A DNA stretch of 64,000 bases, taken from the NCBI GenBank assembly GCA_017415025.1, contig JAFQJH010000004.1:1-64000 (forward strand), in the 5' to 3' direction. Of this stretch, positions 42,491 to 52,384 are shown in pieces; the stretch's first letter is position 1, and every line of letters starts with the position of its first letter. The position numbers were made by a program, and so were the translations under genes. Under the pieces are notes generated by a model. The model worked only from the letters and a program-made list of their open reading frames with translations. It ran no database searches and had not been told where the DNA came from. This DNA is from Clostridia bacterium. GTDB lineage: Bacteria > Bacillota > Clostridia > Oscillospirales > Acutalibacteraceae.

Positions 42491-44233
42491 ATGAAAAAAC
42501 TTTCCCGTTCTTTTATCGCAATTCTTCTTGTATTTACTATGCTTTTTTCTGCAAACTCAACAACATCATTCGCAATCGGCGAACAGGGCAACAACCCTAT
42601 CTACTTTGTCACGAACGTGCTCGGCGGCTTTATTGACGGCTTAATCAAGCTGTTGGGAGTGTTGGCTCCTACACCCGACTACCCAACGGTTGAGGAATAC
42701 TTTGCGGCAGACAGTGAAAATTTCTACGAAGGAACAGAAAGTTTTATCGACGATGCCGCTGACGGAGCAAAATGGTCTCTCGGCTTCGGCAAGGAAAGCG
42801 TCGTCCCCGACAATCTTCGTGACGGAAGTAAGAAATACTATACCGGCGGATACTTTACGCAAAAGGTCAATGGTGTTTTTGACGACCAGAAGGCTGTTGC
42901 GATCGCTCTTAACGATGGCTCGGGCCGCGGAACAACTATCTTCGCTTCAATTGACGGTATCGGCGTTGCAAATGCGGACGTCCGTGCCATAAGAAGTGCA
43001 GTTGAGCAAAAGCTCAGGGAAAAAGGTATTGACAGCGACATCAACGCCATCAATATCAACGCAACGCACTGCCATACTGTTATTGACACCCAGGGTATCG
43101 GACTTGACCTTCTGCCCAAAATTTTATTCAGCTTCTTCGGCGGAGCAAAAAGGTCGGTGAATACCGAGTTTCTTGAAGTTATGATCGACCGCAGTGCCGA
43201 TGCAATCGTTGAGGCATATACAAACACGGAAACGGGCAAGCTCTATTACTTTGAAGCCGCAGATATGGGCAAGGACGAGGAACACGGCTTATACCTCGAA
43301 GACGAATATCCGTATCTTGTAAACAAGAGATACTATAACGAAAACTATCAGAATTTTTTTGCCTGCTTTAAGTTTGTACCCGACAACAAGGCTTCTGCGG
43401 CAACTATCTTTACAAACATAGGTGCTCACCCCACACTTATTGATGAGGATACAAAGCTTCTTTCCGCAGACTTTCCCGCATTTATGGAAAAGAAAATCAA
43501 CGATGCAGGTATGAATTTTATGTTTATTCAGGGTGCACAGGCTCCTGTTTCAGTCAACAAATGGGCTGATTTACCTGAAAACACTATCAATGAGGTTGAT
43601 GCGGAAATCGCAGTAAACCCCACCGCAGAGGATTATAAAACAGCAATACTCTTCGGTTACGAGTTTGCAAAGCTTGTGCTTGAGGCACAGGATAACGTAA
43701 AAGAAATTGAGCCCATACTCAACGTAAGAATGACGGAATATACTGTTCAGCTTGAAACCGGACTTTTCGGTTACGGTGCGACAGAAGGCTTTATCGGCAC
43801 AACAACGGTCGAGGATCCCGAAAGTGAGACAGGCTATTCGATTATTACCGAAGCAGGCTACATAGAAATAGGTAAGGATATCGTCCTGCTGACCGCACCG
43901 GGAGAAATTGTTCCGCAGCTCATTTACGGCAACGTCGTTACGGCAGAAGACTCCTATCGCGGAACCGAATGGACCTATGAAGCAACCGCAGATCTTATCC
44001 CCGAAGGAAAAACCGTTCTTGTTATGGGTCTTTGCAACGATGCCATAGGCTATATTCTTCCCGACAATGACTTTGCACACTTTATTGCGGACCTCATCTG
44101 GGATGCAGACGGTGCAGAAAAGCTTTTCGGACCGTATCACAGACATTATGAGGAAATGCTTTCAGCAGGAAGCTCTGCAGGCTCAACAACCGTTACTGTT
44201 CTGAATGGGCTTGCCAAGAGTATAAACCCGTAA
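42491..44233 (+). CDS. Neutral ceramidase-like metallohydrolase, secreted (paralogue 2)
   Basis: 580 residues from ATG 42491 (GAGGAG 9 bases upstream; ATG 42482 abuts the Shine-Dalgarno). Clear signal peptide (FIAILLVFTMLFSANS core, cleavage near SFA-IG) and then a hydrophobic helix at 43-58. Zinc-site positions: THCH 192-195, His313 in NIGAHPTL, Glu472 in APGEIVPQ and Tyr521 in NDAIGYILPDNDF. The serine-loop position reads FIQGAQAPVS. It is longer than paralogues 1, 3 and 4, with an insert around 205-230 and another around 425-450, and most like paralogue 5 in layout. Ends at a strong terminator. Confidence 0.85.
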   Translation: MKKLSRSFIAILLVFTMLFSANSTTSFAIGEQGNNPIYFVTNVLGGFIDGLIKLLGVLAPTPDYPTVEEYFAADSENFYEGTESFIDDAADGAKWSLGFGKESVVPDNLRDGSKKYYTGGYFTQKVNGVFDDQKAVAIALNDGSGRGTTIFASIDGIGVANADVRAIRSAVEQKLREKGIDSDINAININATHCHTVIDTQGIGLDLLPKILFSFFGGAKRSVNTEFLEVMIDRSADAIVEAYTNTETGKLYYFEAADMGKDEEHGLYLEDEYPYLVNKRYYNENYQNFFACFKFVPDNKASAATIFTNIGAHPTLIDEDTKLLSADFPAFMEKKINDAGMNFMFIQGAQAPVSVNKWADLPENTINEVDAEIAVNPTAEDYKTAILFGYEFAKLVLEAQDNVKEIEPILNVRMTEYTVQLETGLFGYGATEGFIGTTTVEDPESETGYSIITEAGYIEIGKDIVLLTAPGEIVPQLIYGNVVTAEDSYRGTEWTYEATADLIPEGKTVLVMGLCNDAIGYILPDNDFAHFIADLIWDADGAEKLFGPYHRHYEEMLSAGSSAGSTTVTVLNGLAKSINP

Positions 44234-44255
44234 ATACTGTTACTGAATATATCAA

Positions 44256-44301
44256 CGGAGGCAGTACGGATAAGCTCCGTATTGCCTCCGCTTTTCTTTT
44301 T
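44256..44301 (+). terminator. Strong terminator after ceramidase-like pair
   Basis: 15-bp stem CGGAGGCAGTACGGA / TCCGTATTGCCTCCG (one G-T), TAAGC loop, then CTTTTCTTTTT. Confidence 0.92.
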
Positions 44302-44357
44302 ATATACGGCAAAAATACAGGTGTTCTTTTTGACACTCTGCCGAACGGAGGTACTTT

Positions 44358-46469
44358 ATGACAAAGGAAACTGCCAGACAAAAAGCAAGAGAGCTTGTTG
44401 CAAAAATGACAGCCGAAGAAAAGCTTTCACAGCTTTTATACAATGCGCCCGCAATTGAAAGGCTCGGTATAGAAGAATATAATTGGTGGAACGAGAGCTC
44501 TCACGGTATTCACGGCGCAGGTACAGCCACCGTTTTTCCGCACGCTATTGCAATGGCTTCGACCTTTGATGCGGAGCTTGTCGGAACAGTTGCCGATGCA
44601 GTTTCAACGGAAGGCAGAGCAAAGTACAACGAGCATATAAAATACGGCGACCACGATATTTTTAAAGGAATCACCTTCTGGGCACCAAATATCAACATTT
44701 TCAGAGACCCCCGTTGGGGAAGAGGTCAGGAAACCTTCGGAGAAGATCCGTTTCTTACCTCGATGCTTGCCGTTTCTTACATCAACGGAATTCAGGGCAA
44801 CGGAGAATTTCTGAAAGCAACGGCTTGCTCAAAGCATTTCGCCGTCCATTCGGGCCCCGAAAAAACCAGACACGGCTTTAATTCAGTTGTCGATAAGCAC
44901 GACCTTTTCGAAACCTATCTGCCCGCATTTGAGAAAACAGTCAAAGGCGGTGTTTCGGGAGTTATGGGCGCATACAACCGTCTTAACGGCGAGCCCTGCT
45001 GTGCCCATTCATATCTTATCTCACAGATACTCCGTAAGGAATGGAAATTTGACGGCTATGTCGTTTCTGACTGCGGTGCACTCAAGGACATTTATAAATT
45101 TCACAAATTTGTTGAAACAAGGGCAGAAGCCGCAGCTGTTGCTCTCAAGAGCACCTGCGACCTTAACTGCGGGGACACATACGAGGCACTTGTTGACGCA
45201 TACGAGCAGGATTTAATAACCGATGAGGACATCACTGCCGCCGCAGAAAATCTCTTCACCATCCGTTACCGTCTGGGTGAATTTGAAAATCCGAGACCGT
45301 ATTCCGATATCGGATATGATAAGCTTGACTGCGACGAGCATAAGGCACTTAATCTGAAAACAGCAGAGCAGTGTATGGTACTGCTTGAAAATAAAGATAA
45401 TTTCCTTCCTCTTGACAAAAACATAAACAAGAAAATTGCGGTTATCGGTCCCAACTCTCTTTCCGTTACCGCCCTTGAAGGCAATTACAACGGCTATGCA
45501 TCCGAATACGTGACCGTCGCGGACGGTATCAGAAGAGTTTTCAAGGATGCCGAAATCAAGGTTGAAAAGGGCTGTAATTATTGTGACGAGTATCTTAATC
45601 ATTGGAGCGGATTCCGGAATATGATAAGCGACGGCGTTGCAGCAGCCGCCGAATCGAATATCACAATTCTTGCGCTCGGTCTTGACCGAACGGTTGAGGG
45701 CGAGGACACGGGCTTTGACGATGATTACACAGCCAGCGGTGACAAGCGTTCGCTCTTCCTCCCCGCAACTCAGCAAAAGCTTGCAGAGGCAGTCTGTGAC
45801 GTGTGCGATAACGTTATTGTCGTTCTTCTTTGCGGAAGCTCGATTGACATCGGCGAAAAGGTAAGAAGCCACGCAAAGGCTGTTATTCAGGCTTGGTATC
45901 CCGGCTCACTCGGCGGTCTTGCACTTGCAAATATTCTTTCAGGCGAAGTAAATCCCTCGGCAAAGCTTCCCGTTACAATCTATAAGGGCGACCACAATAT
46001 ACCCGATTTTGAGGATTACAATATGAAAGGCAGAACCTACCGATATATTGACGGCGATGCGCTCTACCCCTTCGGCTTCGGTCTTTCATACACAAAATAT
46101 GCTTATAAAAATGCAAAGCTTATTTCCGCGGACAGCGAAAAGATAACTGTCAGCGCAGAGGTCGAAAATATCGGCAGAATTAAGGGTAAGGAAATCATTC
46201 AGGTTTATGCATCTTATACCGACAGCCGTGTTGCCACTCCTCATTGGCAGCTTTGCTCGGTAAAGCCTGTTACCCTTGAAGCAGGTGAAAAAGCAGACGT
46301 AGCTTTCGACATCGACCGCTACTGGATAAAGGCTGTCACCACGGACGGTGAAAGGGTTGACCCGGACGGAAAGATTACTCTTTATATCGGAGGACATCAG
46401 CCCGATAACGTAAGCAACCGTCTGCTCGGGTATCAATGTCTTGAGCTTGGCATTATGAGTAAAATATGA
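44358..46469 (+). CDS. GH3-family beta-glycosidase
   Basis: 703 residues. GH3 N-terminal TIM barrel with the nucleophile Asp238 in VVSDCGAL, RDPRWGRGQETFGEDP near 116-131, and KHFAVHSGPEKTRHG near 159-172; then the alpha/beta sandwich with VIGPNSLSVTALEGNYNGYA near 363, and the C-terminal fibronectin-III-like domain from about residue 590. Family members remove beta-linked glucose or xylose from the non-reducing end. No signal peptide, so cytoplasmic, despite an island rich in secreted proteins. CGGAGG precedes the ATG. Followed 54 bases later by a GH78-like gene. Confidence 0.93.
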   Translation: MTKETARQKARELVAKMTAEEKLSQLLYNAPAIERLGIEEYNWWNESSHGIHGAGTATVFPHAIAMASTFDAELVGTVADAVSTEGRAKYNEHIKYGDHDIFKGITFWAPNINIFRDPRWGRGQETFGEDPFLTSMLAVSYINGIQGNGEFLKATACSKHFAVHSGPEKTRHGFNSVVDKHDLFETYLPAFEKTVKGGVSGVMGAYNRLNGEPCCAHSYLISQILRKEWKFDGYVVSDCGALKDIYKFHKFVETRAEAAAVALKSTCDLNCGDTYEALVDAYEQDLITDEDITAAAENLFTIRYRLGEFENPRPYSDIGYDKLDCDEHKALNLKTAEQCMVLLENKDNFLPLDKNINKKIAVIGPNSLSVTALEGNYNGYASEYVTVADGIRRVFKDAEIKVEKGCNYCDEYLNHWSGFRNMISDGVAAAAESNITILALGLDRTVEGEDTGFDDDYTASGDKRSLFLPATQQKLAEAVCDVCDNVIVVLLCGSSIDIGEKVRSHAKAVIQAWYPGSLGGLALANILSGEVNPSAKLPVTIYKGDHNIPDFEDYNMKGRTYRYIDGDALYPFGFGLSYTKYAYKNAKLISADSEKITVSAEVENIGRIKGKEIIQVYASYTDSRVATPHWQLCSVKPVTLEAGEKADVAFDIDRYWIKAVTTDGERVDPDGKITLYIGGHQPDNVSNRLLGYQCLELGIMSKI

Positions 46470-46523
46470 TAAAATACGTTTTGCAAAATTCTGATACAGT
46501 GCTTTACTGCTCGGGAGGTTACT

Positions 46524-48851
46524 ATGAGAGCTATACAGACAATTATTTCTTATCTTGCAATAGCGGCGGCTTTTCTTTCTTCAATCTTTTCGTTCGGTGA
46601 TTCCGAAATGATACCCTATACAAATAATTACGAGATTCCCGACAGTATTCCCGGCTATCAGGTGATTTCTGACGAAGAGAAAACCGATTGGACCGCAAAA
46701 TGGATCTGGGACAAGGAAAATCTGACGGAAGAAAACGTATGGATGTGCTTCAGCAAGAAGATAAGCCTTGATACAATTCCCGACGAGCTTATTGCCGACA
46801 TCTCTGCCGACTCGAAATATTGGCTTTACATAAACGGAAAAACCGTTGTTTTTGAGGGTAGCGTAAAACGCGGCCCCGATAAAAACAGCGGCTATTACGA
46901 CAGTATTGATATTGCGCCTTACCTCAAAGAGGGCGAAAACTCAATTTGTGCTTTGGTGTGGTTCTGGGATAACGAAACAAGCTATTCTTACAGCGGCAGC
47001 GGTCAGGGAGGTTTTATTTTCGAAGCTAAAAATTCGGATATCAGCATAATTTCCGACAAAAGCTGGAAGGTAAAAAGAAACAGTGCCTACATTGACAGCC
47101 CGTTTTATCCGCCTAATTATAGGTTGCCTGAATACAGCATCTACTTTGATGCAAGAAAAGATAACGATTGGTTAAACGGAGCTTATGATTTTTCATCCTG
47201 GGAAAACGCAACCGAATATGCCGTCGGCGGTGAGGGTGCTTACGGCAAGCTTTACCCGAGAGGAATTCCGTTTTTAAAGGATTACGGTCTTAAAGACTAT
47301 GAAAATTCAGAAAGCTATGAAAACTATACCGTAAAAAAGCTTTTCGGTGAAAAAATCACCGTGGATATCCCCTACAATGCACAGGTTACTCCCTATCTTA
47401 AAATCATAGCACCTGCAGGCAAAAAGATTCGCATAACAACGGAAAACACTTTAATCGGTGCAGTTTCAACCACCTATAAGACCAAAGAGGGAGAGCAGGA
47501 ATTTGAGGCATTGGGCTGGGTAAACGGAGAGCATATCACTTATAAAATACCGAAGGGCGTCACCGTCGTTGCCCTCAAGTACCGTGAAACGGGATATGAC
47601 AGCTCATTCTGCGGTGACTTCAAGTGCGACGATGAATTCCTTAATTCTCTGTGGCAGAAATCTCTGCGCACGCTCTACGTTACTATGCGCGACAGCTTTA
47701 TGGATTGTCCCGACAGAGAACGGGCACAGTGGTGGGGCGACGTTACAAGTGAAATGATAATGACAATGTACTCTATGGACAGCAATTCCTACCTGCTGTA
47801 TCAGAAGGGTGTTGAAGCAATGCTTTCCCACGTTGATGATACAAAGGTACTCCAGACCGTTGTTCCCATAAGCGGAGACTATTTTGAGCTTCCCGTTCAG
47901 CAGCTTGCAGGAATCGTCGGCTTTCTCACTTACTATGAATATACCGGCGACAAAGCTTTTATAGAAAAGGTTTATGATGCATCTCTTGACTACCTGAAGC
48001 TTTGGGAAATCGGAGAAAACAATCTTGTTGTTCACCGCGAGGGCTCGTGGGATTGGCCCGATTGGGGCAAAAAGGCAGATATGACAGCTATCGAAAATGC
48101 CTGGGTTTACTACGCTCTTTCTGCCACAGAGGAAATGGCGAAAATTTTAGACAAAAACGAAGATATCTCATTTATTACCGAAAGAAAGGACACTATCGCC
48201 AAGGGATATAAAGCTCTTTGGACAGAAAACGGCTTTAAAAGCAAGGACGTCCGAAAACCCGATGACAGAGCAAATGCCCTTGCAGTTTTGTCGGGACTTG
48301 CAGAAAAAGAGCAGTATGACACTGTTGCAAATGTGCTCACAACCACTCAGAATTCCAGCCCCTATATGGAATACTACGTGCTTGAAGCTCTTTGCAAAAT
48401 GGGAGAATATGAAGCCGCAAGAGACAGAATCAAGATAAGATACGAGGATATGATGAGCGAGGATTACTCCACACTTTGGGAATTCTGGGACTCGTGGCGA
48501 GGCACTAAAAATCACGCGTGGAGCGGCGGTCCTCTCGTTATAATGAGCAAGCATTTTGCGGGAATCACTCCCCTCGATGCAGGCTATGAAAAGGTTAAAA
48601 TCGAGCCTCAATACACTCTGTCCGACAGCCTGAGCTGTACCGTTCCGAGCGTTAAAGGATTAATCACTCTTGATTACAAAAAAATTGACGGGAACTGTAC
48701 TGTCAACCTCACTCTTCCCGAGGGAACGGAGACCGTTTTGTACGTACCCGCCAATGCAGTTGTGAATATCAATTCCGAGACCTTTTACCGAAACGGTGAA
48801 TACGTAAACGATAAAATCGGTGAAATTGAAATTATAGAATGTGCAGTATGA
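46524..48851 (+). CDS. GH78-like alpha-L-rhamnosidase, secreted
   Basis: 775 residues. N-terminal hydrophobic segment (IISYLAIAAAFLSSIFSFG) is a signal peptide or anchor. Then a beta-sandwich sugar-binding region (WTAKWIWDKENLTEENVWM, typical of rhamnosidase N domains), and from about residue 370 the (alpha/alpha)6 catalytic barrel with FMDCPDRERAQWWGDV (general acid Glu in DRER region), WDWPDWGKK near 510 and TLWEFWDSWRGTKNHAWSGG near 650. The motif set fits GH78 and related families that release alpha-L-rhamnose. Acts outside the cell. GGGAGG precedes the ATG; downstream it converges with a radical SAM gene. Confidence 0.85.
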   Translation: MRAIQTIISYLAIAAAFLSSIFSFGDSEMIPYTNNYEIPDSIPGYQVISDEEKTDWTAKWIWDKENLTEENVWMCFSKKISLDTIPDELIADISADSKYWLYINGKTVVFEGSVKRGPDKNSGYYDSIDIAPYLKEGENSICALVWFWDNETSYSYSGSGQGGFIFEAKNSDISIISDKSWKVKRNSAYIDSPFYPPNYRLPEYSIYFDARKDNDWLNGAYDFSSWENATEYAVGGEGAYGKLYPRGIPFLKDYGLKDYENSESYENYTVKKLFGEKITVDIPYNAQVTPYLKIIAPAGKKIRITTENTLIGAVSTTYKTKEGEQEFEALGWVNGEHITYKIPKGVTVVALKYRETGYDSSFCGDFKCDDEFLNSLWQKSLRTLYVTMRDSFMDCPDRERAQWWGDVTSEMIMTMYSMDSNSYLLYQKGVEAMLSHVDDTKVLQTVVPISGDYFELPVQQLAGIVGFLTYYEYTGDKAFIEKVYDASLDYLKLWEIGENNLVVHREGSWDWPDWGKKADMTAIENAWVYYALSATEEMAKILDKNEDISFITERKDTIAKGYKALWTENGFKSKDVRKPDDRANALAVLSGLAEKEQYDTVANVLTTTQNSSPYMEYYVLEALCKMGEYEAARDRIKIRYEDMMSEDYSTLWEFWDSWRGTKNHAWSGGPLVIMSKHFAGITPLDAGYEKVKIEPQYTLSDSLSCTVPSVKGLITLDYKKIDGNCTVNLTLPEGTETVLYVPANAVVNINSETFYRNGEYVNDKIGEIEIIECAV

Positions 48852-48856
48852 TAAAA

Positions 48857-50512
48857 TCATCGAATTAAAATTTCATCAATATCACAGAAAAAGCCTTCAT
48901 ACCTGTTATGGAGGTTTTTTTCTTTGCTCTGATTGACTGCAAACACCTGATTGCTTGAATATAGAATTGCAATTTTTATATTTTTATCAACGTTTTCAGT
49001 AAAATGCTTTTTAACTTTTTTGTAAAGCGGATCTTTAACCTTCAAAACATCGGGAATCTGTACCGAGGATGAACAGCACAGCAAATCGCAAAGGATTTTT
49101 TCTCTTAACACTTCCCTGTCGCATTTATCACAAAAGAAATTGTATAGCTTTCCCGCATAATCGCTCAGGCGCATTTTATTGCCGTTGACAGAATTGCCGA
49201 AATCGTTGAAAACATCAAACGGCGAAATTCCGACTTCATCCGTCAGATAGTCGAGTGTGAACAAAAAACGTCCGCTGTTATAAAGTCTGTCAAGCGCATC
49301 CTCACAGCTTTTGAGCATTTTAATTTCTTCGGCTGAAAGCCACGGCGTTGACGTAACCTCGTAAGGCGGCTCGGGTGAAAACGTGCAGGGATATTTTTCC
49401 TTATTTTCACGCATATCCGCACCGTGAAGAAGCTTTAAAAATCCCATCTGAAGCATCTGCGCCTTGAGCGAATAGCCGATATTAAAGCTGTTTTTGAAGC
49501 TCTCAAGGTCTTCGCCCGTCAATCCTGCAATAAGGTCAATATGGATATGCATATTTTTAAAGGATATCAGCCTTATGATGTTTTCGGTAAGCTTTTTTGT
49601 ATCGGTCTTTCGGTTAATCAGCCTTAACGTTTCTTCGTTAAAGGACTGCATTCCGATTTCAAGCTGAACCGCGCCGTATGGCATTGACGACAGAATTTCA
49701 AGCGTGCTCTCCTTTAAAATATCTCCCGCAATTTCAAAATGAAAGCACACGCCCTGCGGTATTTCCTTGCCGTAATTTTCCTTAATAAAAAGCAGAATTT
49801 CATCAGCCCTTTTCGCGTTCGCATTGAAGGTGCGGTCAATAAATTTTACCGTCTGCGTACCGCTTTGTGACAGCCTGATTATGTCTTTTTTCACTCTGTC
49901 AATATCGAAGAAGCGAAGCGGCGAGCATCTTCCCGAAAGGCAGAAGGCGCAACGGTAGGGACAGCCTCTTGCAGTTTCGATATAAGATATTCTGCCGCCC
50001 AGATTTTCGAAAAATTCCTCAACGAACGGTGACGGCGGAGTTTCAGAGTATTCCTTTTCGGGGATTGTGATAATTTCACCGTCTTTTCTGAACGTAAGCC
50101 CTGCAACGAGAGACAAATCACCGTTCAGGTTGTCGAGAAAATCGGGAAAAGTCCATTCCCCCTCACCCGAAAGCACAAAATTGATAAATTCATATTTTTC
50201 AAGGATATCCTTCGGGCGGTATGCCGCTTCGGGACCGCCGAGAACAATTCTGCAATCGCTTTTTCTTTTTATAATACTGCAGATTTCAAGAGTTTTCGTA
50301 ACATTCCAGATATAGCACGAAAATGCCGCAACATCGGGCTTTTCTTTCAGTATTTTTTCGGCAAAGGCTTCAATATCGCCATTGATAGTGCCTTCCGTAA
50401 CAACGGTTTCATACTCATTCTTTGCAAACTCGCGAACTCCTGCAAGCAAGCACCAAGGAGAAAGCGAAGCGTGGACATATTTTGAATTCAGACAAGCAAT
50501 AACAACCTTCAT
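48857..50512 (-). CDS. B12-binding-domain radical SAM protein (DUF4080-like)
   Basis: 551 residues. The N-terminal ~130 residues are a B12-binding Rossmann-like domain (ACLNSKYVHASLSPWCLL, then FSCYIWNVTKTLE and IVLGGPEAAY); the radical SAM core follows with the 4Fe-4S motif CPYRCAFC near residue 183 and later GVCFHFEIAGDIL, AVQLEIGMQSFNEETL, and HIDLIAGLTGED. A DUF4080-type C-terminal domain ends it. The family is often found in Clostridia but its reaction is unknown. GGAG precedes the ATG. It is convergent with the GH78 gene 5 bases away, with no terminator between. Confidence 0.9.
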   Translation of the reverse strand: MKVVIACLNSKYVHASLSPWCLLAGVREFAKNEYETVVTEGTINGDIEAFAEKILKEKPDVAAFSCYIWNVTKTLEICSIIKRKSDCRIVLGGPEAAYRPKDILEKYEFINFVLSGEGEWTFPDFLDNLNGDLSLVAGLTFRKDGEIITIPEKEYSETPPSPFVEEFFENLGGRISYIETARGCPYRCAFCLSGRCSPLRFFDIDRVKKDIIRLSQSGTQTVKFIDRTFNANAKRADEILLFIKENYGKEIPQGVCFHFEIAGDILKESTLEILSSMPYGAVQLEIGMQSFNEETLRLINRKTDTKKLTENIIRLISFKNMHIHIDLIAGLTGEDLESFKNSFNIGYSLKAQMLQMGFLKLLHGADMRENKEKYPCTFSPEPPYEVTSTPWLSAEEIKMLKSCEDALDRLYNSGRFLFTLDYLTDEVGISPFDVFNDFGNSVNGNKMRLSDYAGKLYNFFCDKCDREVLREKILCDLLCCSSSVQIPDVLKVKDPLYKKVKKHFTENVDKNIKIAILYSSNQVFAVNQSKEKNLHNRYEGFFCDIDEILIR

Positions 50513-50601
50513 AATTTCTCCTTCTTTTTAAGTCTTTTCAGAGAATACCACATATTCGAAAATAAATCAAATACCGATACTTATTCAACACTATTTTCTG
50601 A

Positions 50602-50630
50602 TTGACCGCAACATAATAATTTGATATTAT
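50602..50630 (+). promoter_or_regulatory. Promoter of the GlcNAc kinase-murQ operon
   Basis: TTGACC (50602-50607), 17-base spacer, TATTAT (50625-50630). Confidence 0.7.
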
Positions 50631-50649
50631 ACAAAGTGAGGTGAATCTG

Positions 50650-51531
50650 ATGTCAATAAAATATCTCCTCGGAATTGACGGCGGAGGAACGAAAACGGAG
50701 TTTCTTCTGACCGACATTGATAAAAATGAAATAAGACGGGCAATTCTCGGCACGTCGAATCCCGTTAATATAGGAATTAAAAACGCTAAAAACATTCTCC
50801 GTCAGGGCATTTCGGAAATATGTGAGGGCTTTGATTGTGCCGAAATCTCCGTTTTCGCAGGACTTGCGGGCGGCGGTGCAGATGATATAAAAGCAGAAAT
50901 CAGCCGTTTTCTCGGCGAACTCGGCTTCGGCGCACATTCAAACGGAACGGATGCCGACAGCGCGATTGCGGTTGCGCTGAAAGATGAAAACGGAACGGCC
51001 GTGATTATGGGTACGGGCATCATCGCCTTCAGCCGTTCGGACGGCGGGCTTCTCAGAGTCGGCGGTCGGGGCTATATGATTGATAAGGGCGGCAGCGGAT
51101 TCTGCCTCGGCTCGGATGCACTCAATTCAGCTTTCGAATTTCTTGACGGCAGAGGAGGAAGCAAGCTGATACTGGGTCTTATTGAAAAAAAGCTCGGCAA
51201 AAGTCTTGAATCTTCGGTCGCGGAAATCTATGCAGGCGGAGCTATGTACGTTGCCTCTTTTGCGCCCGTGATTTTCGAGGCATACACGCAAGGTGATGCA
51301 GAGGCGGAAAGAATTATAGACCGCAACGCACGTGAAGCGGCAAAGCTGATTGCCGCCGCCGATAAGCTTCTGAAAAACGGTGAAAAAACCGTTATCTGTG
51401 GCGGTCTCTGCAAGCAGAAGGATATATTAAAGCCGTTTCTGCTCAAATATCTTAAAAAAGATTTTCCTCTAGAATTCTCTGATGAGCCGATAATTAACGG
51501 AGCGGTACTCCTTGCAAAATCAAACATATAG
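50650..51531 (+). CDS. N-acetylglucosamine/N-acetylmuramic acid kinase-like (BadF/BadG ASKHA family)
   Basis: 293 residues from ATG 50650 (GAGGTGA upstream). ASKHA kinase fold with phosphate-1 motif LLGIDGGGTKTEFLL at the start, the ADSAIAVALKDENGTAVIMGTGIIA phosphate-2 region near 100-125, GGRGYMIDKGGSGFCLG, and adenosine motif VICGGLCKQKDIL near 258. This is the BadF/BadG/BcrA family of GlcNAc kinases. Next to murQ (12 bases), it probably phosphorylates GlcNAc and MurNAc released from peptidoglycan. Cytoplasmic. Confidence 0.88.
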   Translation: MSIKYLLGIDGGGTKTEFLLTDIDKNEIRRAILGTSNPVNIGIKNAKNILRQGISEICEGFDCAEISVFAGLAGGGADDIKAEISRFLGELGFGAHSNGTDADSAIAVALKDENGTAVIMGTGIIAFSRSDGGLLRVGGRGYMIDKGGSGFCLGSDALNSAFEFLDGRGGSKLILGLIEKKLGKSLESSVAEIYAGGAMYVASFAPVIFEAYTQGDAEAERIIDRNAREAAKLIAAADKLLKNGEKTVICGGLCKQKDILKPFLLKYLKKDFPLEFSDEPIINGAVLLAKSNI

Positions 51532-51543
51532 GGCGGCGAAAAT

Positions 51544-52344
51544 ATGCTGAAAACCGAAACAAGAAATAATAACACTTATAATATCGACAAAATGTCAACG
51601 GTTGAAATGCTGAAGGTTATAAACGACGAAAATGCAGTCGTTACAAAGGCTGTTGACGATGCTTTACCGCAGATTGCGCAGGTCTGCGATACGGTTGCCG
51701 ATGCAATTAAATCGGGCGGAAGGATATTCTACATAGGAAGCGGAACCTCGGGCAGACTCGGTGTCTGCGATGCCGCCGAATGTCCGCCGACCTTCGGTGT
51801 TTCCTATGATTTATTTAACGGAATTATTGCAGGCGGAGAAAAATGTATGTTCAAGGCGGCAGAAAACGCGGAGGACAATCCCGAGGCAGGCGTTGAGGAC
51901 CTTAAAAGCCGAAGCTTCTGTAACAAGGATGTCCTTATCGGAATTTCAGCTTCGGGCTCGGCGGCCTACGTTATCTCTGCCGTGAACTACGCTAAAAGCA
52001 TAGGAGCAAAAACTGCTTCAATCACGAACAATCCCGACACCGAGCTCGGCAGAGCGGCGGATGTTGACATCTGTGCAGATACGGGTCCCGAGGTCATCAC
52101 GGGCTCAACGCGGATGAAGGCGGGCACTGCGCAGAAAATTATCCTTAATATGATTTCAACCGCATCTATGGTTAAGTGCGGCTGTGTATACGAAAATATG
52201 ATGATAAATCTTCGACCGACAAACAAGAAGCTGCGCAGGAGAATGATAGGTATTGTGACCGAAATTCTCGGTTGTTCAGCCGAAAAAGCGGAAGCCCTCC
52301 TCGAGGAAAACGAGTGGAGCATCCGCCGTGCAGTTGGGGAATAA
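51544..52344 (+). CDS. murQ: N-acetylmuramic acid 6-phosphate etherase
   Basis: 266 residues, a little shorter than the usual ~300. It cleaves the lactyl ether of MurNAc-6-phosphate to GlcNAc-6-phosphate and D-lactate. SIS-domain motifs: RIFYIGSGTSGRLGVCDAAE near residues 60-80, PPTFGV, VLIGISASGSAAYVISAV near 128, and the family-typical EVITGSTRMKAGTAQKIILN near 180-200. The C-terminal UBA-like helices are present but short (CSAEKAEALLEE). In an operon with the kinase and facing namZ, so it completes MurNAc salvage. Confidence 0.95.
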   Translation: MLKTETRNNNTYNIDKMSTVEMLKVINDENAVVTKAVDDALPQIAQVCDTVADAIKSGGRIFYIGSGTSGRLGVCDAAECPPTFGVSYDLFNGIIAGGEKCMFKAAENAEDNPEAGVEDLKSRSFCNKDVLIGISASGSAAYVISAVNYAKSIGAKTASITNNPDTELGRAADVDICADTGPEVITGSTRMKAGTAQKIILNMISTASMVKCGCVYENMMINLRPTNKKLRRRMIGIVTEILGCSAEKAEALLEENEWSIRRAVGE

Positions 52345-52347
52345 TTT

Positions 52348-52383
52348 AAACACCGTCAGGGACAGCCTTGACGGTGTTTTTGT
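52348..52383. terminator. Bidirectional terminator
   Basis: AAACACCGTCAGG / CCTTGACGGTGTTT stem followed by TTGT on the plus side; serves murQ and the convergent namZ-like gene. Confidence 0.85.
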
Positions 52384-52384
52384 A

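Noticed and set aside
48857-50512. Radical SAM gene as part of the rhamnosidase operon
   Set aside because: It is on the opposite strand and convergent with the GH78 gene, so it is not co-transcribed.
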